From Bacteroidales bacterium UBA4363 (GTDB taxonomy: Bacteria; Bacteroidota; Bacteroidia; Bacteroidales; Paludibacteraceae): a stretch of 19,254 nucleotides of DNA. The position numbers and the translations under genes were made by a program. Positions within the stretch are counted from its first letter, which is position 1. Each line of letters begins with the position of its first letter. The notes under the pieces were generated by a model. The model ran no database searches, had not been told where the DNA came from, and saw only the letters and a program-made list of their open reading frames with translations. Positions 1 through 6,747 of the stretch are shown here, one piece after another. Location of the stretch: positions 1 through 19,254 of the forward strand of contig DGSL01000006.1 in NCBI GenBank assembly GCA_002393965.1, written 5' to 3'.

Positions 1-131
1 TCCAAAATTGGAACTGCCGTTCTATGCAGGGACTTCGCTTCGCTGCATTTTGCTTCGCAAGGAATCGGGCAGCAAGAAGGCATAGTTGACTCTACTGCTT
101 TCGTTCAAAAACACCGTTTACAAAATCGTCT

Positions 132-971
132 TTAGTTCCATTTACTGTTGATCCATTGGGTGAATGCATCCTGTGTACCGTTGAATACATTCTTATCCAC
201 ATCGCCCTCAATTCCGTTCACATAGCCATGGTGGGTATATTGCCAGAATATCCAAGGGGTCGAGATATTCGGTTTTGTCTCCGTTGAGATATGTGAGATC
301 CACAACTCGTTCTGAAGTTCGATTCCCTCGAACAGGTCACGATAGCACTCCTTATTTGTATAGAAAACGGGATAGATCCCGAGTTCGGCAAAAACCTCGT
401 TGGAGAATCGCTGGAGTTCTGCCCTACGAGAGGCGTTATTCGCCGGTTTGCGACGGTTGCGACTTTCATACTCCACGTCCACGACCGGAGGGAGGTCACC
501 TTTCTCATAGCGCAGATGGGTCAGGAAGAAGCGAACCTGCTTGTGTGCATCGCGTTCGAAGATAAAGAAATGATACGTTCCCACCCGCATGCCTGCCTTC
601 TTCGCCCCTTCGTAGTACTCCTTGTATTTCTGGTCCTCGACGGACATACCCTCCGTTGTCTTCAGATAGACGAAACGGACATTATCCTTTCGCACTGCCT
701 TCCAGTCCTTCACTTTTTGGTGGTGAGAGAGGTCAATTCCCAAGACCTGGTAATCGAGCAGTACCTTCTCGTCCTCCTTCTTCAACTGTGCGATGCGCAA
801 CTGTTCCTTGTAGCGACCGGCAAGATAGAAGCCTCCCAACAGCAAAGCGAGCAAAGAGAGGCTCAGCAGCCAGAAATGGGCCATGCATCCATGCTTCCCT
901 TTCGACGAAGCCTTGCGAGGACTTTTGCGGGATGAGGTCTTCTTTTTTGTTGACTTTGCCTTTCGTGCCAT
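132..971 (-). CDS. Membrane-anchored GH25 family muramidase (lysozyme-like)
   Basis: A predicted peptidoglycan hydrolase of glycoside hydrolase family 25, which cleaves the MurNAc-GlcNAc bond. The first 30 residues are very basic (Lys/Arg/Ser rich), followed by a single hydrophobic segment at about 32-52. This gives a type II membrane protein with its catalytic domain outside the cytoplasm. The GH25 domain runs from about 75 to the end: GIDLSHHQ (Asp80), YLKTTEG, the strand GTYHFF, and the catalytic DxE motif PPVVDVEYE (Asp165, Glu167), closing with IFWQYT. Length (279 aa) is normal for Bacteroidales GH25 proteins. It is transcribed alone and divergently from the permease gene. A role in wall remodelling is inferred from the family; lysis of other cells is less likely given the membrane anchor. 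Confidence 0.88.
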   Translation of the reverse strand: MARKAKSTKKKTSSRKSPRKASSKGKHGCMAHFWLLSLSLLALLLGGFYLAGRYKEQLRIAQLKKEDEKVLLDYQVLGIDLSHHQKVKDWKAVRKDNVRFVYLKTTEGMSVEDQKYKEYYEGAKKAGMRVGTYHFFIFERDAHKQVRFFLTHLRYEKGDLPPVVDVEYESRNRRKPANNASRRAELQRFSNEVFAELGIYPVFYTNKECYRDLFEGIELQNELWISHISTETKPNISTPWIFWQYTHHGYVNGIEGDVDKNVFNGTQDAFTQWINSKWN

Positions 972-1006
972 TGTGCAGTAACGATTTGTTTATCCACTTT
1001 TCTTAA

Positions 1007-1014
1007 CAAATATA
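1007..1014 (-). promoter_or_regulatory. Putative Bacteroidota -7 box for the GH25 gene
   Basis: On the minus strand this reads TATATTTG, an exact match to the Bacteroidota TAnnTTTG -7 element, about 35 bp before the GH25 start codon. I see no convincing -33 element, so the call rests on the one box and its position. Confidence 0.4.
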
Positions 1015-1027
1015 CTTAAAAAACTGC

Positions 1028-1035
1028 TATATTTG
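1028..1035 (+). promoter_or_regulatory. Putative Bacteroidota -7 box for the permease-isomerase operon
   Basis: TATATTTG on the plus strand matches TAnnTTTG and lies 60 bp upstream of the permease ATG, leaving room for a leader of about 50 nt. Together with the box at 1007-1014 it would make a compact divergent promoter pair. The -33 element is weak. Confidence 0.4.
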
Positions 1036-1095
1036 TTTTTTCAACTCAAGAAACCATACATCAAAAAAACATTTTAACCATCCAACTTACCGTAT

Positions 1096-2517
1096 ATGGA
1101 TCTAACAATCATCACAGAAAGTATTCAATCCGTATTTGCCTACATCATCAGTCTCGGTGCCTCGGTCATGATGCCTATCATCTTCACCGTCATCGGTCTT
1201 CTCATCGGCATGTCGTTCGGCAAGTCCCTGAAGTCGGGTTTGTTTGTCGGAGTAGGATTTGTAGGTCTGGGCATTGTCACCGCCCTGTTGACCAACAACT
1301 TCGGAGGTCCGCTCTCGGATATCTCGTCACTCTACGACCTTCAGTTGAGAGTCTTTGACATGGGATGGCCGGCAGCCGCTGCCGTAGCCTACAACACCGC
1401 CGTAGGAGCCCTAATCATTCCGATCTGTCTAGGCATCAACGTCTTGATGCTCCTTACCAAGACGACGCGCACCGTCAACATTGACCTATGGAACTACTGG
1501 CATTTTGCCTTCATCGGTGCCGTTGTCTATTTCCTGTCGGGCGAAAGTCTTGCCTGGGGTTACTTTGCAGCGATCATTTGCTACATCATCACACTGGTGG
1601 CTGCGGACCTGACCGCCGATCGATTCCAGAAATACTACGGTAACCTGGACGGCATATCGATTCCTCAGCCCTTCTGTCAGAGTTTCGCTCCGTTTGCCGT
1701 CGGCATCAACTGGTGTCTGGACCGCATTCCGGGATTCAATCGTCTGGACATTGACGCTGAAGGGTTGAAAAAGAAATTCGGTGTATTGGGCGAGCCTCTT
1801 GTCCTTGGAGTCATCGTCGGTATCCTCATCGGAGTTGTTGCTCAACTGGACATCAAGAAGATTCTCTTCCTGGGTGTGACCATGGGAGCGGTTATGGAGC
1901 TGATACCGAGAATCACGAAACTCTTCATTGACGGACTGATGCCTATCTCGGAAAAGACGAAGGAGCTTGTCAATAAGAAATTCAACGGGAAAAAGGTACA
2001 CATCGGCATGAGTCCAGCCTTGGTCATCGGTCATCCGACCACGCTTGTAGTCACGCTGTTATTGATTCCGACCTACCTCATCATCTCGGTATTCCTACCC
2101 GGGAATCAATTCCTGCCTCTTGCATCGCTTGCCGGGTTGTTCTATCTCTTCCCTATCATTCTGCCCTTCACCAATGGCAACGTCATCAAGACCTACCTTA
2201 TCGGTTTGGTTGCCTTGGTCATCGGTCTCTATTTTGTTACTGATATGGCTCCAGCGTTCACGGAGGCCGCCAATGCCGTGTATGCGATGACTGGAGATCA
2301 GGCGGCAAAGATACCGGACGGATTCCTTGCCGGCAGTATGGACTTTGCCTCTTCCCTCTTCGGATGGGTTATCTACAAATGCTGTGCCTTGAAATACATC
2401 GGAGCGGGAGTTCTCGTCGTAATATCCCTGTTCCTCATGCTACTGAACCGTCGTTGTATTCTGCGAGACGAGAATACCACAGCAGAGATGTTGAAATCAG
2501 AACAAAAAAACAATTAA
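1096..2517 (+). CDS. PTS galactitol-type IIC permease (GatC family), orphan
   Basis: A polytopic inner-membrane protein of 473 aa resembling the galactitol-specific IIC component. Hydrophobic segments fill most of its length, beginning with a helix at about 10-40. Family-like features include the GPLSDISSLYDLQLRVFDMG region, the VAYNTAVGALIIPI segment, the MGAVMELIPRITKLFIDGLMPIS loop and the IGHPTTLV segment. IIC proteins form the sugar channel of phosphotransferase systems, but I see no IIA, IIB, HPr or EI gene nearby. The gene lies 21 bp before a KduI-type isomerase, so the two are probably one transcript. I infer that it imports a uronate-derived or polyol substrate, perhaps without phosphorylation. 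Family assignment is firm; substrate and energetics are not known. Confidence 0.85.
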   Translation: MDLTIITESIQSVFAYIISLGASVMMPIIFTVIGLLIGMSFGKSLKSGLFVGVGFVGLGIVTALLTNNFGGPLSDISSLYDLQLRVFDMGWPAAAAVAYNTAVGALIIPICLGINVLMLLTKTTRTVNIDLWNYWHFAFIGAVVYFLSGESLAWGYFAAIICYIITLVAADLTADRFQKYYGNLDGISIPQPFCQSFAPFAVGINWCLDRIPGFNRLDIDAEGLKKKFGVLGEPLVLGVIVGILIGVVAQLDIKKILFLGVTMGAVMELIPRITKLFIDGLMPISEKTKELVNKKFNGKKVHIGMSPALVIGHPTTLVVTLLLIPTYLIISVFLPGNQFLPLASLAGLFYLFPIILPFTNGNVIKTYLIGLVALVIGLYFVTDMAPAFTEAANAVYAMTGDQAAKIPDGFLAGSMDFASSLFGWVIYKCCALKYIGAGVLVVISLFLMLLNRRCILRDENTTAEMLKSEQKNN

Positions 2518-2538
2518 AACAAACATAAAATTCAAGAA

Positions 2539-3471
2539 ATGAAGAAAAGTGCAATCATCCTTCTTCTGGCAGCAGTAGCTGTGAGCACCACTGCCAAGAC
2601 CAACTGGACCATCCAGACGGCCTGTCATCCAAGTGACGTCAAGACCTACGACACAGAACGGTTGCGAGAAGCCTTTGTCATGGAAAAAGTCATGGTACCA
2701 GGTGAGATCAACCTCACCTACTCGATGTATGACCGTCTGATTTTCGGTGGAATCGTACCTGTGGCACCGCTGACGCTGGACACCATCGATGCCCTGAAGG
2801 CACCTTATTTCCTTTACAACCGTGAGTTGGGCGCCATCAACGTCGGTGGTCCCGGTACGGTGACGGTTGACGGGAAGAGCTATGAAATCGGTTACAAGGA
2901 AGGAATCTACATCGGACGAGGCAATGAAAAAGTCGTATTTGCCAGCAAAGACCCTTCGAATCCAGCAAAATTCTACATCAACTCCACCACCGCTCATAAA
3001 TCGTACGTAACGCAGGTAGTCAGCACGGACCCAAAGAACAAAAAGGCGACTCAGGCGAACCTGTTGAAGGCCGGAAAGATGGAAGACTCCAATGACCGTG
3101 TCATCAACCAGCTCATCATCAAGCCTGTGTTGGAGAAAGTCAAGGGCGGAGGCACCTGTCAGTTGCAGATGGGTCTTACGGAACTGAAGCCGGGCAGTGT
3201 GTGGAACACCATGCCAGCCCACCTCCACGGGCGTCGTGTAGAGGCTTACTTCTACTGTGGCGTGGCGGAAGGTCAGGCAATCTGCCATATCATGGGCGAG
3301 CCTCAACAGGAGCGTCTTGTATGGCTGCACAACGAGCAAGCCATCATGTCGCCTGAATGGAGCATCCATGCAGCTGCCGGAACGTCGAACTACCTGTTCA
3401 TCTGGGGCATGGGAGGAGAAAATCTGGACTACGGAGACATGGACAAGATCCCATACACCGACATGAGGTAA
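2539..3471 (+). CDS. kduI: KduI-type 5-dehydro-4-deoxy-D-glucuronate isomerase with signal peptide
   Basis: KduI converts 5-keto-4-deoxyuronate, released by pectate and glycosaminoglycan lyases, to 2,5-diketo-3-deoxygluconate. The core matches the family closely: [51 protein letters not shown], and the zinc ligands expected from the fold (His228, His230, Glu235 and His277). The odd feature is the N-terminus: about 20 residues with a Lys-Lys start, a Leu/Ala-rich core and an STTAK end look like a cleavable signal peptide, ahead of the point where cytoplasmic KduI proteins normally begin. At 310 aa it is about 30 residues longer than the usual 278. The product may thus act in the periplasm, beside the permease encoded just upstream. 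An internal start would remove the signal, but no well-placed ATG is seen before residue 48. Confidence 0.87.
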   Translation: MKKSAIILLLAAVAVSTTAKTNWTIQTACHPSDVKTYDTERLREAFVMEKVMVPGEINLTYSMYDRLIFGGIVPVAPLTLDTIDALKAPYFLYNRELGAINVGGPGTVTVDGKSYEIGYKEGIYIGRGNEKVVFASKDPSNPAKFYINSTTAHKSYVTQVVSTDPKNKKATQANLLKAGKMEDSNDRVINQLIIKPVLEKVKGGGTCQLQMGLTELKPGSVWNTMPAHLHGRRVEAYFYCGVAEGQAICHIMGEPQQERLVWLHNEQAIMSPEWSIHAAAGTSNYLFIWGMGGENLDYGDMDKIPYTDMR

Positions 3472-3498
3472 ACTTCATACAGTCAATATAGATAAGAA

Positions 3499-3530
3499 TC
3501 CCCTTCTGTCTCCGTAGGGACAGAAGGGGA
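3499..3530 (+). terminator. Hairpin after kduI
   Basis: A perfect 12-bp inverted repeat (TCCCCTTCTGTC and its complement) with an 8-nt loop begins 28 bp after the kduI stop. The T-run behind it is short, so termination is likely but not certain. Confidence 0.7.
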
Positions 3531-3550
3531 ATTTACATATAAGCAGAAAG

Positions 3551-3718
3551 ATGGAAACCATTCAGCACATCATCATTGACAATACGCTGTCAAGGATAGG
3601 CGAAGAGCAGTTTACCGACTACCTATGCCATGCCTATTGTTACGGTGGCTATTGCACCTTTGATCGCAACTTTACATTTTTTGGGTGTAAATCTCGAAAA
3701 TCACTGATAATCAAGTGA
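3551..3718 (+). pseudogene. Short truncated ORF, possibly the N-terminus of an AraC-type regulator
   Basis: A 55-aa ORF starting METIQHIIIDN. Residues 1-44 look like genuine protein, including a DYLCHAYC and GGYCTF stretch that resembles the start of the sensor (cupin-like) domain of AraC-type regulators. The tail (GCKSRKSLIIK) does not look like a natural protein end. It begins exactly where a TTTTGGGTGTA sequence appears, similar to a motif beside the tRNA-Ser gene (13334-13355). I infer a regulator, possibly for the upstream uronate operon, cut off by insertion of foreign DNA near 3675. The regulator identity is tentative. Confidence 0.35.
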
Positions 3719-3743
3719 TATTGTCGGATTGATACATAACGAA

Positions 3744-3773
3744 AAAGAGAACCCAAAGATTTGGATTCTCTTT
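3744..3773 (+). terminator. Hairpin just outside the left att-like repeat
   Basis: Inverted repeat AAAGAGAACCC / GGATTCTCTTT (10 of 11 paired) with an 8-nt loop, ending in T residues. It lies 10 bp before the 15-bp tRNA-derived repeat. The right-hand copy of that repeat also has a hairpin next to it (13370-13408). Confidence 0.4.
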
Positions 3774-3782
3774 CATTGCTCA

Positions 3783-3797
3783 GCGGAGAGAGAGGGA
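3783..3797 (+). repeat. Left att-like direct repeat (attR-type)
   Basis: GCGGAGAGAGAGGGA, identical to 13415-13429 in the 3' end of tRNA-Ser. The flanking base on each side differs, so identity is limited to 15 bp. Confidence 0.55.
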
Positions 3798-3798
3798 C

Positions 3799-4019
3799 AT
3801 GAAGAGGCAAAAGGAACACCTGAAAGAACAGAAGAACAAGTTAATGTGAGAGCCATCATAGAGCAGAACAAGCAACTGATAAAGGAGAAGGGTCGGTTGA
3901 CTGAAGAAAACGATGTGCTCAAAAAACAGATAGCCTCTATTGATGAGAATGCCAAAGGTGCAGCACGCGTGATAGAAGCACTGAATGAGGCAGAAAGGAA
4001 AATGGCAGAAAAGAAATAG
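3799..4019 (+). pseudogene. Decayed coiled-coil ORF, possibly the C-terminus of a mobilization protein
   Basis: An open frame from 3729 to 4019 ends with a convincing coiled coil (about 55 residues rich in Glu, Lys and Gln, from RAIIEQNKQLIKEK to ERKMAEKK). In the next frame, immediately after the att-like repeat, MKRQKEHLKEQKNKL reads equally well as helical protein before a stop at 3847-3849. A single frameshift near 3845 would join the two into one continuous coiled coil. Such tails are seen at the C-terminus of MobV/Pre-type relaxases of Bacteroidota plasmids and elements, but no relaxase motif is present, so that name is a guess. The 5' part of the gene is missing. A perfect hairpin follows the stop directly. 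Confidence 0.35.
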
Positions 4020-4025
4020 CTAATG

Positions 4026-4059
4026 ATGGTTATGGTGTGCTCTGGCACACCATAACCAT
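4026..4059 (+). terminator. Perfect 15-bp hairpin after the coiled-coil remnant
   Basis: ATGGTTATGGTGTGC pairs completely with its complement across a TCTG tetraloop, starting 7 bp after the stop of the coiled-coil ORF. No strong T-run follows, so it could also be a structured element of another kind. Confidence 0.55.
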
Positions 4060-4097
4060 ATTCAAAAATTAAGGGGTTGTCTCTAAATGTAATTAAA

Positions 4098-4135
4098 ACA
4101 ACGGGAACACCCATAAATAAAGGCATTCCCGATGT
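4098..4135 (-). terminator. Probable terminator of the long minus-strand operon
   Basis: Arms ACAACGGGAA and TTCCCGATGT (9 of 10 paired) enclose an 18-nt loop that pairs partly with itself. It sits 25 bp beyond the stop of the last gene of the minus-strand train. T-rich runs flank both sides (GTTTTTG on plus, TTGTTTTAATT on minus), so it may stop transcription in both directions. Confidence 0.55.
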
Positions 4136-4159
4136 TTTTGTAATATTCAAATTTGCTTG

Positions 4160-5626
4160 CTAATGAAGATTTCCAAGTATGTTATAAGCAGAATTATACA
4201 ACTGCCTTTCATGTTCCCAAATTCGTTCGTATTTTTGCGCATTTCCCATATTTCCATTTCTTTCACATAGTCTTTGTGCTTGTTTTGCCGCCGCCCCTAC
4301 ATTTGTGCAAGCATTGCTCAACTCATAGAATGAACTTGGGGGTGTTATCGTTGTGTACCCACCCGACCTTACATCACGCAAGAATTGCTGATAAGCTTTT
4401 TCCATAATTGGCACAGTGGCTTCTATAGTTCTGTCATACTCAGCAAGCTCATTATTTATATTGTTACTATTTGAGGCTGTGGAGTTGTTGTAATTATCGT
4501 TTTCGTCATCTAATATTATGCGGTCTTTTGAAATTACATAATCGTCATCTTCACTGACTTGTCCTTCTTTCATTATACGTTCGTTTTCTTCAGCTTCTTG
4601 ATAGAGTTTGTTGGCTGCTCTCTCATGAGAATCTGCACTTTTCAGCTTTATTTCTTTAGAAAAAGTATCATTGCCTTTCATATCAGCATAGCCATAGTAG
4701 CTTTTGGTCTCGTTTGAATCCCATTCGCCACCTCCGCCTTCAATTGCATCGTTTCCTATTATGTCTAACCTTACCAATACAACACCATTTGAAATCGTAC
4801 TATCTTTTGCATAGGCAAAACTGATTTCATTATAAATTGCAGGAAGGATTTTTTTCCCTTGTGAATCCTTTAATCCTACGGTGTACCAATGATAGTCATC
4901 ATGTTGCCCATGTTCTTGTGTGAATAATTCATATTGTCCTGCATTTTCTTCGAGTGGACTACCATCACTCTCACCAACTTTATTGCCCTTTGTATCATAG
5001 ATAAAGTCTTTCCATTCTCCATCATGTATATTATCGCCAATATGAACACAAACATTCAACTTGCCGTTTTCATACAGAGGCAGATTTGCTCCATCTTCTT
5101 GTATATTCCCCATGTCGGTAAAAAGTACCGCCTCTTTGGTAAAAACTATTTTGCCGGTTCTATCTATTACCGCAAACTTTGCATCTTCCCAATATAGAAC
5201 AAATGCCAAACCTTCTGAAAATCGTCCGACACATGTAGCATTGATATTAGTCGGTATGATTTCTTCACCTTTGGTATTGATATATCCCCATTTGCCATCT
5301 TTACACACTGCTGCATATCCCTCACTGAAAGCCCCTAATTTATCATACTTCTCAATAGCTTTAATGAAGTTGGGAGTAAGTTCCACGATATCTTCAGCAT
5401 TATTTTTGTTTACCAAATGCGAATAAGCAAAGAAGCCTCCACCCCCAATTAGGCAGAGCAAAGCTATGACCAATGCCCATATCCAACCTTTCTTTTTCTT
5501 GGGTTCTGGATCAATAATTTCTTCTTGGATTTTTCCAACATTGTCTATCGGACATCCACAATTAGGGCATGCCGAGGCCTTGTCAGAAACCTCATGTCCA
5601 CATTCCTTACATTTGATTAGTGCCAT
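4160..5626 (-). CDS. Zinc-ribbon, single-membrane-pass protein with WG repeats (paralogue 1)
   Basis: A 488-aa protein in three parts. Residues 1-25 form a four-cysteine zinc ribbon (Cys6, Cys9, Cys20, Cys23) starting MALIKCKECG. After a short charged linker, one membrane helix lies at about 48-68. The rest (70-488) should be outside the cytoplasm. There, WG-type repeats are visible at about 97-170 (FSEGYAAVCKDGKWGYINTKGEEIIP, then FSEGLAFV and IDRTGKIVF), and weaker copies follow. A low-complexity Asn/Asp stretch and an alpha-helical C-terminal domain (from ELAEYDRTIEAT) complete it. WG repeats build beta structures that usually bind proteins or ligands. It is the last gene of the operon, 18 bp from its paralogue. 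Function unknown; I infer a cytoplasmic metal-binding head coupled to an external binding domain. Confidence 0.75.
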   Translation of the reverse strand: MALIKCKECGHEVSDKASACPNCGCPIDNVGKIQEEIIDPEPKKKKGWIWALVIALLCLIGGGGFFAYSHLVNKNNAEDIVELTPNFIKAIEKYDKLGAFSEGYAAVCKDGKWGYINTKGEEIIPTNINATCVGRFSEGLAFVLYWEDAKFAVIDRTGKIVFTKEAVLFTDMGNIQEDGANLPLYENGKLNVCVHIGDNIHDGEWKDFIYDTKGNKVGESDGSPLEENAGQYELFTQEHGQHDDYHWYTVGLKDSQGKKILPAIYNEISFAYAKDSTISNGVVLVRLDIIGNDAIEGGGGEWDSNETKSYYGYADMKGNDTFSKEIKLKSADSHERAANKLYQEAEENERIMKEGQVSEDDDYVISKDRIILDDENDNYNNSTASNSNNINNELAEYDRTIEATVPIMEKAYQQFLRDVRSGGYTTITPPSSFYELSNACTNVGAAAKQAQRLCERNGNMGNAQKYERIWEHERQLYNSAYNILGNLH

Positions 5627-5644
5627 ATCATAATTACCTTTTGA

Positions 5645-6682
5645 TCACTTTTTCCTATAGTATAAATCTCCATCTATATAAAGGGCATCAAGGGCTGGCA
5701 AAAATGCAATGGACATGTATCCTGAGATACCATCATTTCTGCATTGGTCAACTAAAAGGCGGCCGTCTGCGTCGTAAGCAGACTTCCCATCTGGCCACTC
5801 ATCGTAATTATCTATAATCCAATTGCCTTCTATAATTCCTATTTCCCCTTCACGATACCTACAACAACTCGGGGCAACCCCGTTACCATTAGGGTTTTTA
5901 CGGTATAATCTAACATTGCCAAGCTGTTCCTCAAGTGGTTCCTCAAACAAATAGCCATTGGAGTATTGGACGCTTATAACATAGCATGCACTATGCTTGT
6001 CGGTTTCTTCATAACTAATCCTTTTCTTATACTCCCCGTTTATTATATCGTATTCCCAATATTTGTGTTTGTTGATATTTGATTGAAATATTTTAGCCGA
6101 ATCACCTTCGTTTGATACAAAAACGGCTCTCTTTCCTATCAAAGCAACGGGTAATTGATACATTGTGTAGGTTTTCTTATCGACTTTTGATTTTGGAAGC
6201 AAATATGAATAATACACGCCTGTATCGTCTCCTTCATACTTGTAATGAGTTGCGTTATTGTCAACTATTCTATTTATAGGATCATTACTATCACAAATCA
6301 ATTGTCCTTTTTTAAAGTGTTCTATATCTTCCTTTGCATAATATGCGCTTAATGTACCAACTTTCTCAAATTGATCTACAGCCATTTTGATTTCAGACAC
6401 ATTGTCAGATTCAAGTTGTTTGGCCACACGCTTATCACTGATCTGACTATACCACCAATAGCAACCGCCAGCAATAATCACTACCAAAAGTACAATGATA
6501 CCATATAACCACTTACGAGGACGTCCTCCCTCCTCTTCTTCATAATATACAGGTTGCTCTTGCGGCGTTTCTTGTGGAATATGGGGTTCCGATCGCTTCG
6601 TTGTCGGACAGCCACACTTCGGACATTTCGTTGCCCTGTCCGAAATCATGTGTCCACATTCATTACATTTGATTAGTGCCAT
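5645..6682 (-). CDS. Zinc-ribbon, single-membrane-pass protein (paralogue 2)
   Basis: A 345-aa protein. The N-terminal zinc ribbon MALIKCNECG has Cys6, Cys9, Cys20 and Cys23. A Pro/Glu-rich linker (SEPHIPQETPQEQP) and a membrane helix at about 58-78 follow. The external part (80-345) has no repeat or domain I recognise; it contains YYSYLLPKSKVDKKTYTMYQLP and a Gly/Asp-rich C-terminus. Up to the membrane helix it is nearly identical to paralogue 3 in protein and DNA, and then similarity stops abruptly. Spacing to the next gene is 18 bp, indicating co-transcription. The start is fixed by the MALIKC head common to all four paralogues. Function unknown. Confidence 0.72.
   Translation of the reverse strand: MALIKCNECGHMISDRATKCPKCGCPTTKRSEPHIPQETPQEQPVYYEEEEGGRPRKWLYGIIVLLVVIIAGGCYWWYSQISDKRVAKQLESDNVSEIKMAVDQFEKVGTLSAYYAKEDIEHFKKGQLICDSNDPINRIVDNNATHYKYEGDDTGVYYSYLLPKSKVDKKTYTMYQLPVALIGKRAVFVSNEGDSAKIFQSNINKHKYWEYDIINGEYKKRISYEETDKHSACYVISVQYSNGYLFEEPLEEQLGNVRLYRKNPNGNGVAPSCCRYREGEIGIIEGNWIIDNYDEWPDGKSAYDADGRLLVDQCRNDGISGYMSIAFLPALDALYIDGDLYYRKK
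6541..6682 (-). repeat. Conserved head block, copy A
   Basis: The first 142 bp of paralogue 2 differ from the first 142 bp of paralogue 3 (7611-7752) at only 5 positions by my count. Weaker similarity continues through the membrane-helix codons to about 6444, after which the two genes are unrelated. Confidence 0.85.
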
Positions 6683-6747
6683 ATATGTTATTATAACTAT
6701 TTTTTTCTTTTGGCTATTTTTTATAATTCAAAGAACCAACCACGTTC

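Noticed and set aside
1..131. Possible gene or terminator downstream of the GH25 gene
   Set aside because: Only a short GC-rich stretch with small imperfect inverted repeats (cttcgcttcg, gcttcgcaag); no supported frame or T-run hairpin.
516..935. Plus-strand frame (139 aa) opposite the GH25 gene
   Set aside because: Antisense shadow; the GH25 frame carries all catalytic motifs and this one has none.
2497..3369. Long open frame (290 aa) on the minus strand opposite kduI
   Set aside because: It is the antisense shadow of a well-supported gene; its translation has no coherent domain and it would overlap kduI almost entirely.
4070..4100. AAGGGGTTGTCTCTAAATG sequence resembling an insertion-sequence end
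   Set aside because: No matching inverted copy or transposase gene is found nearby, so an IS cannot be supported.
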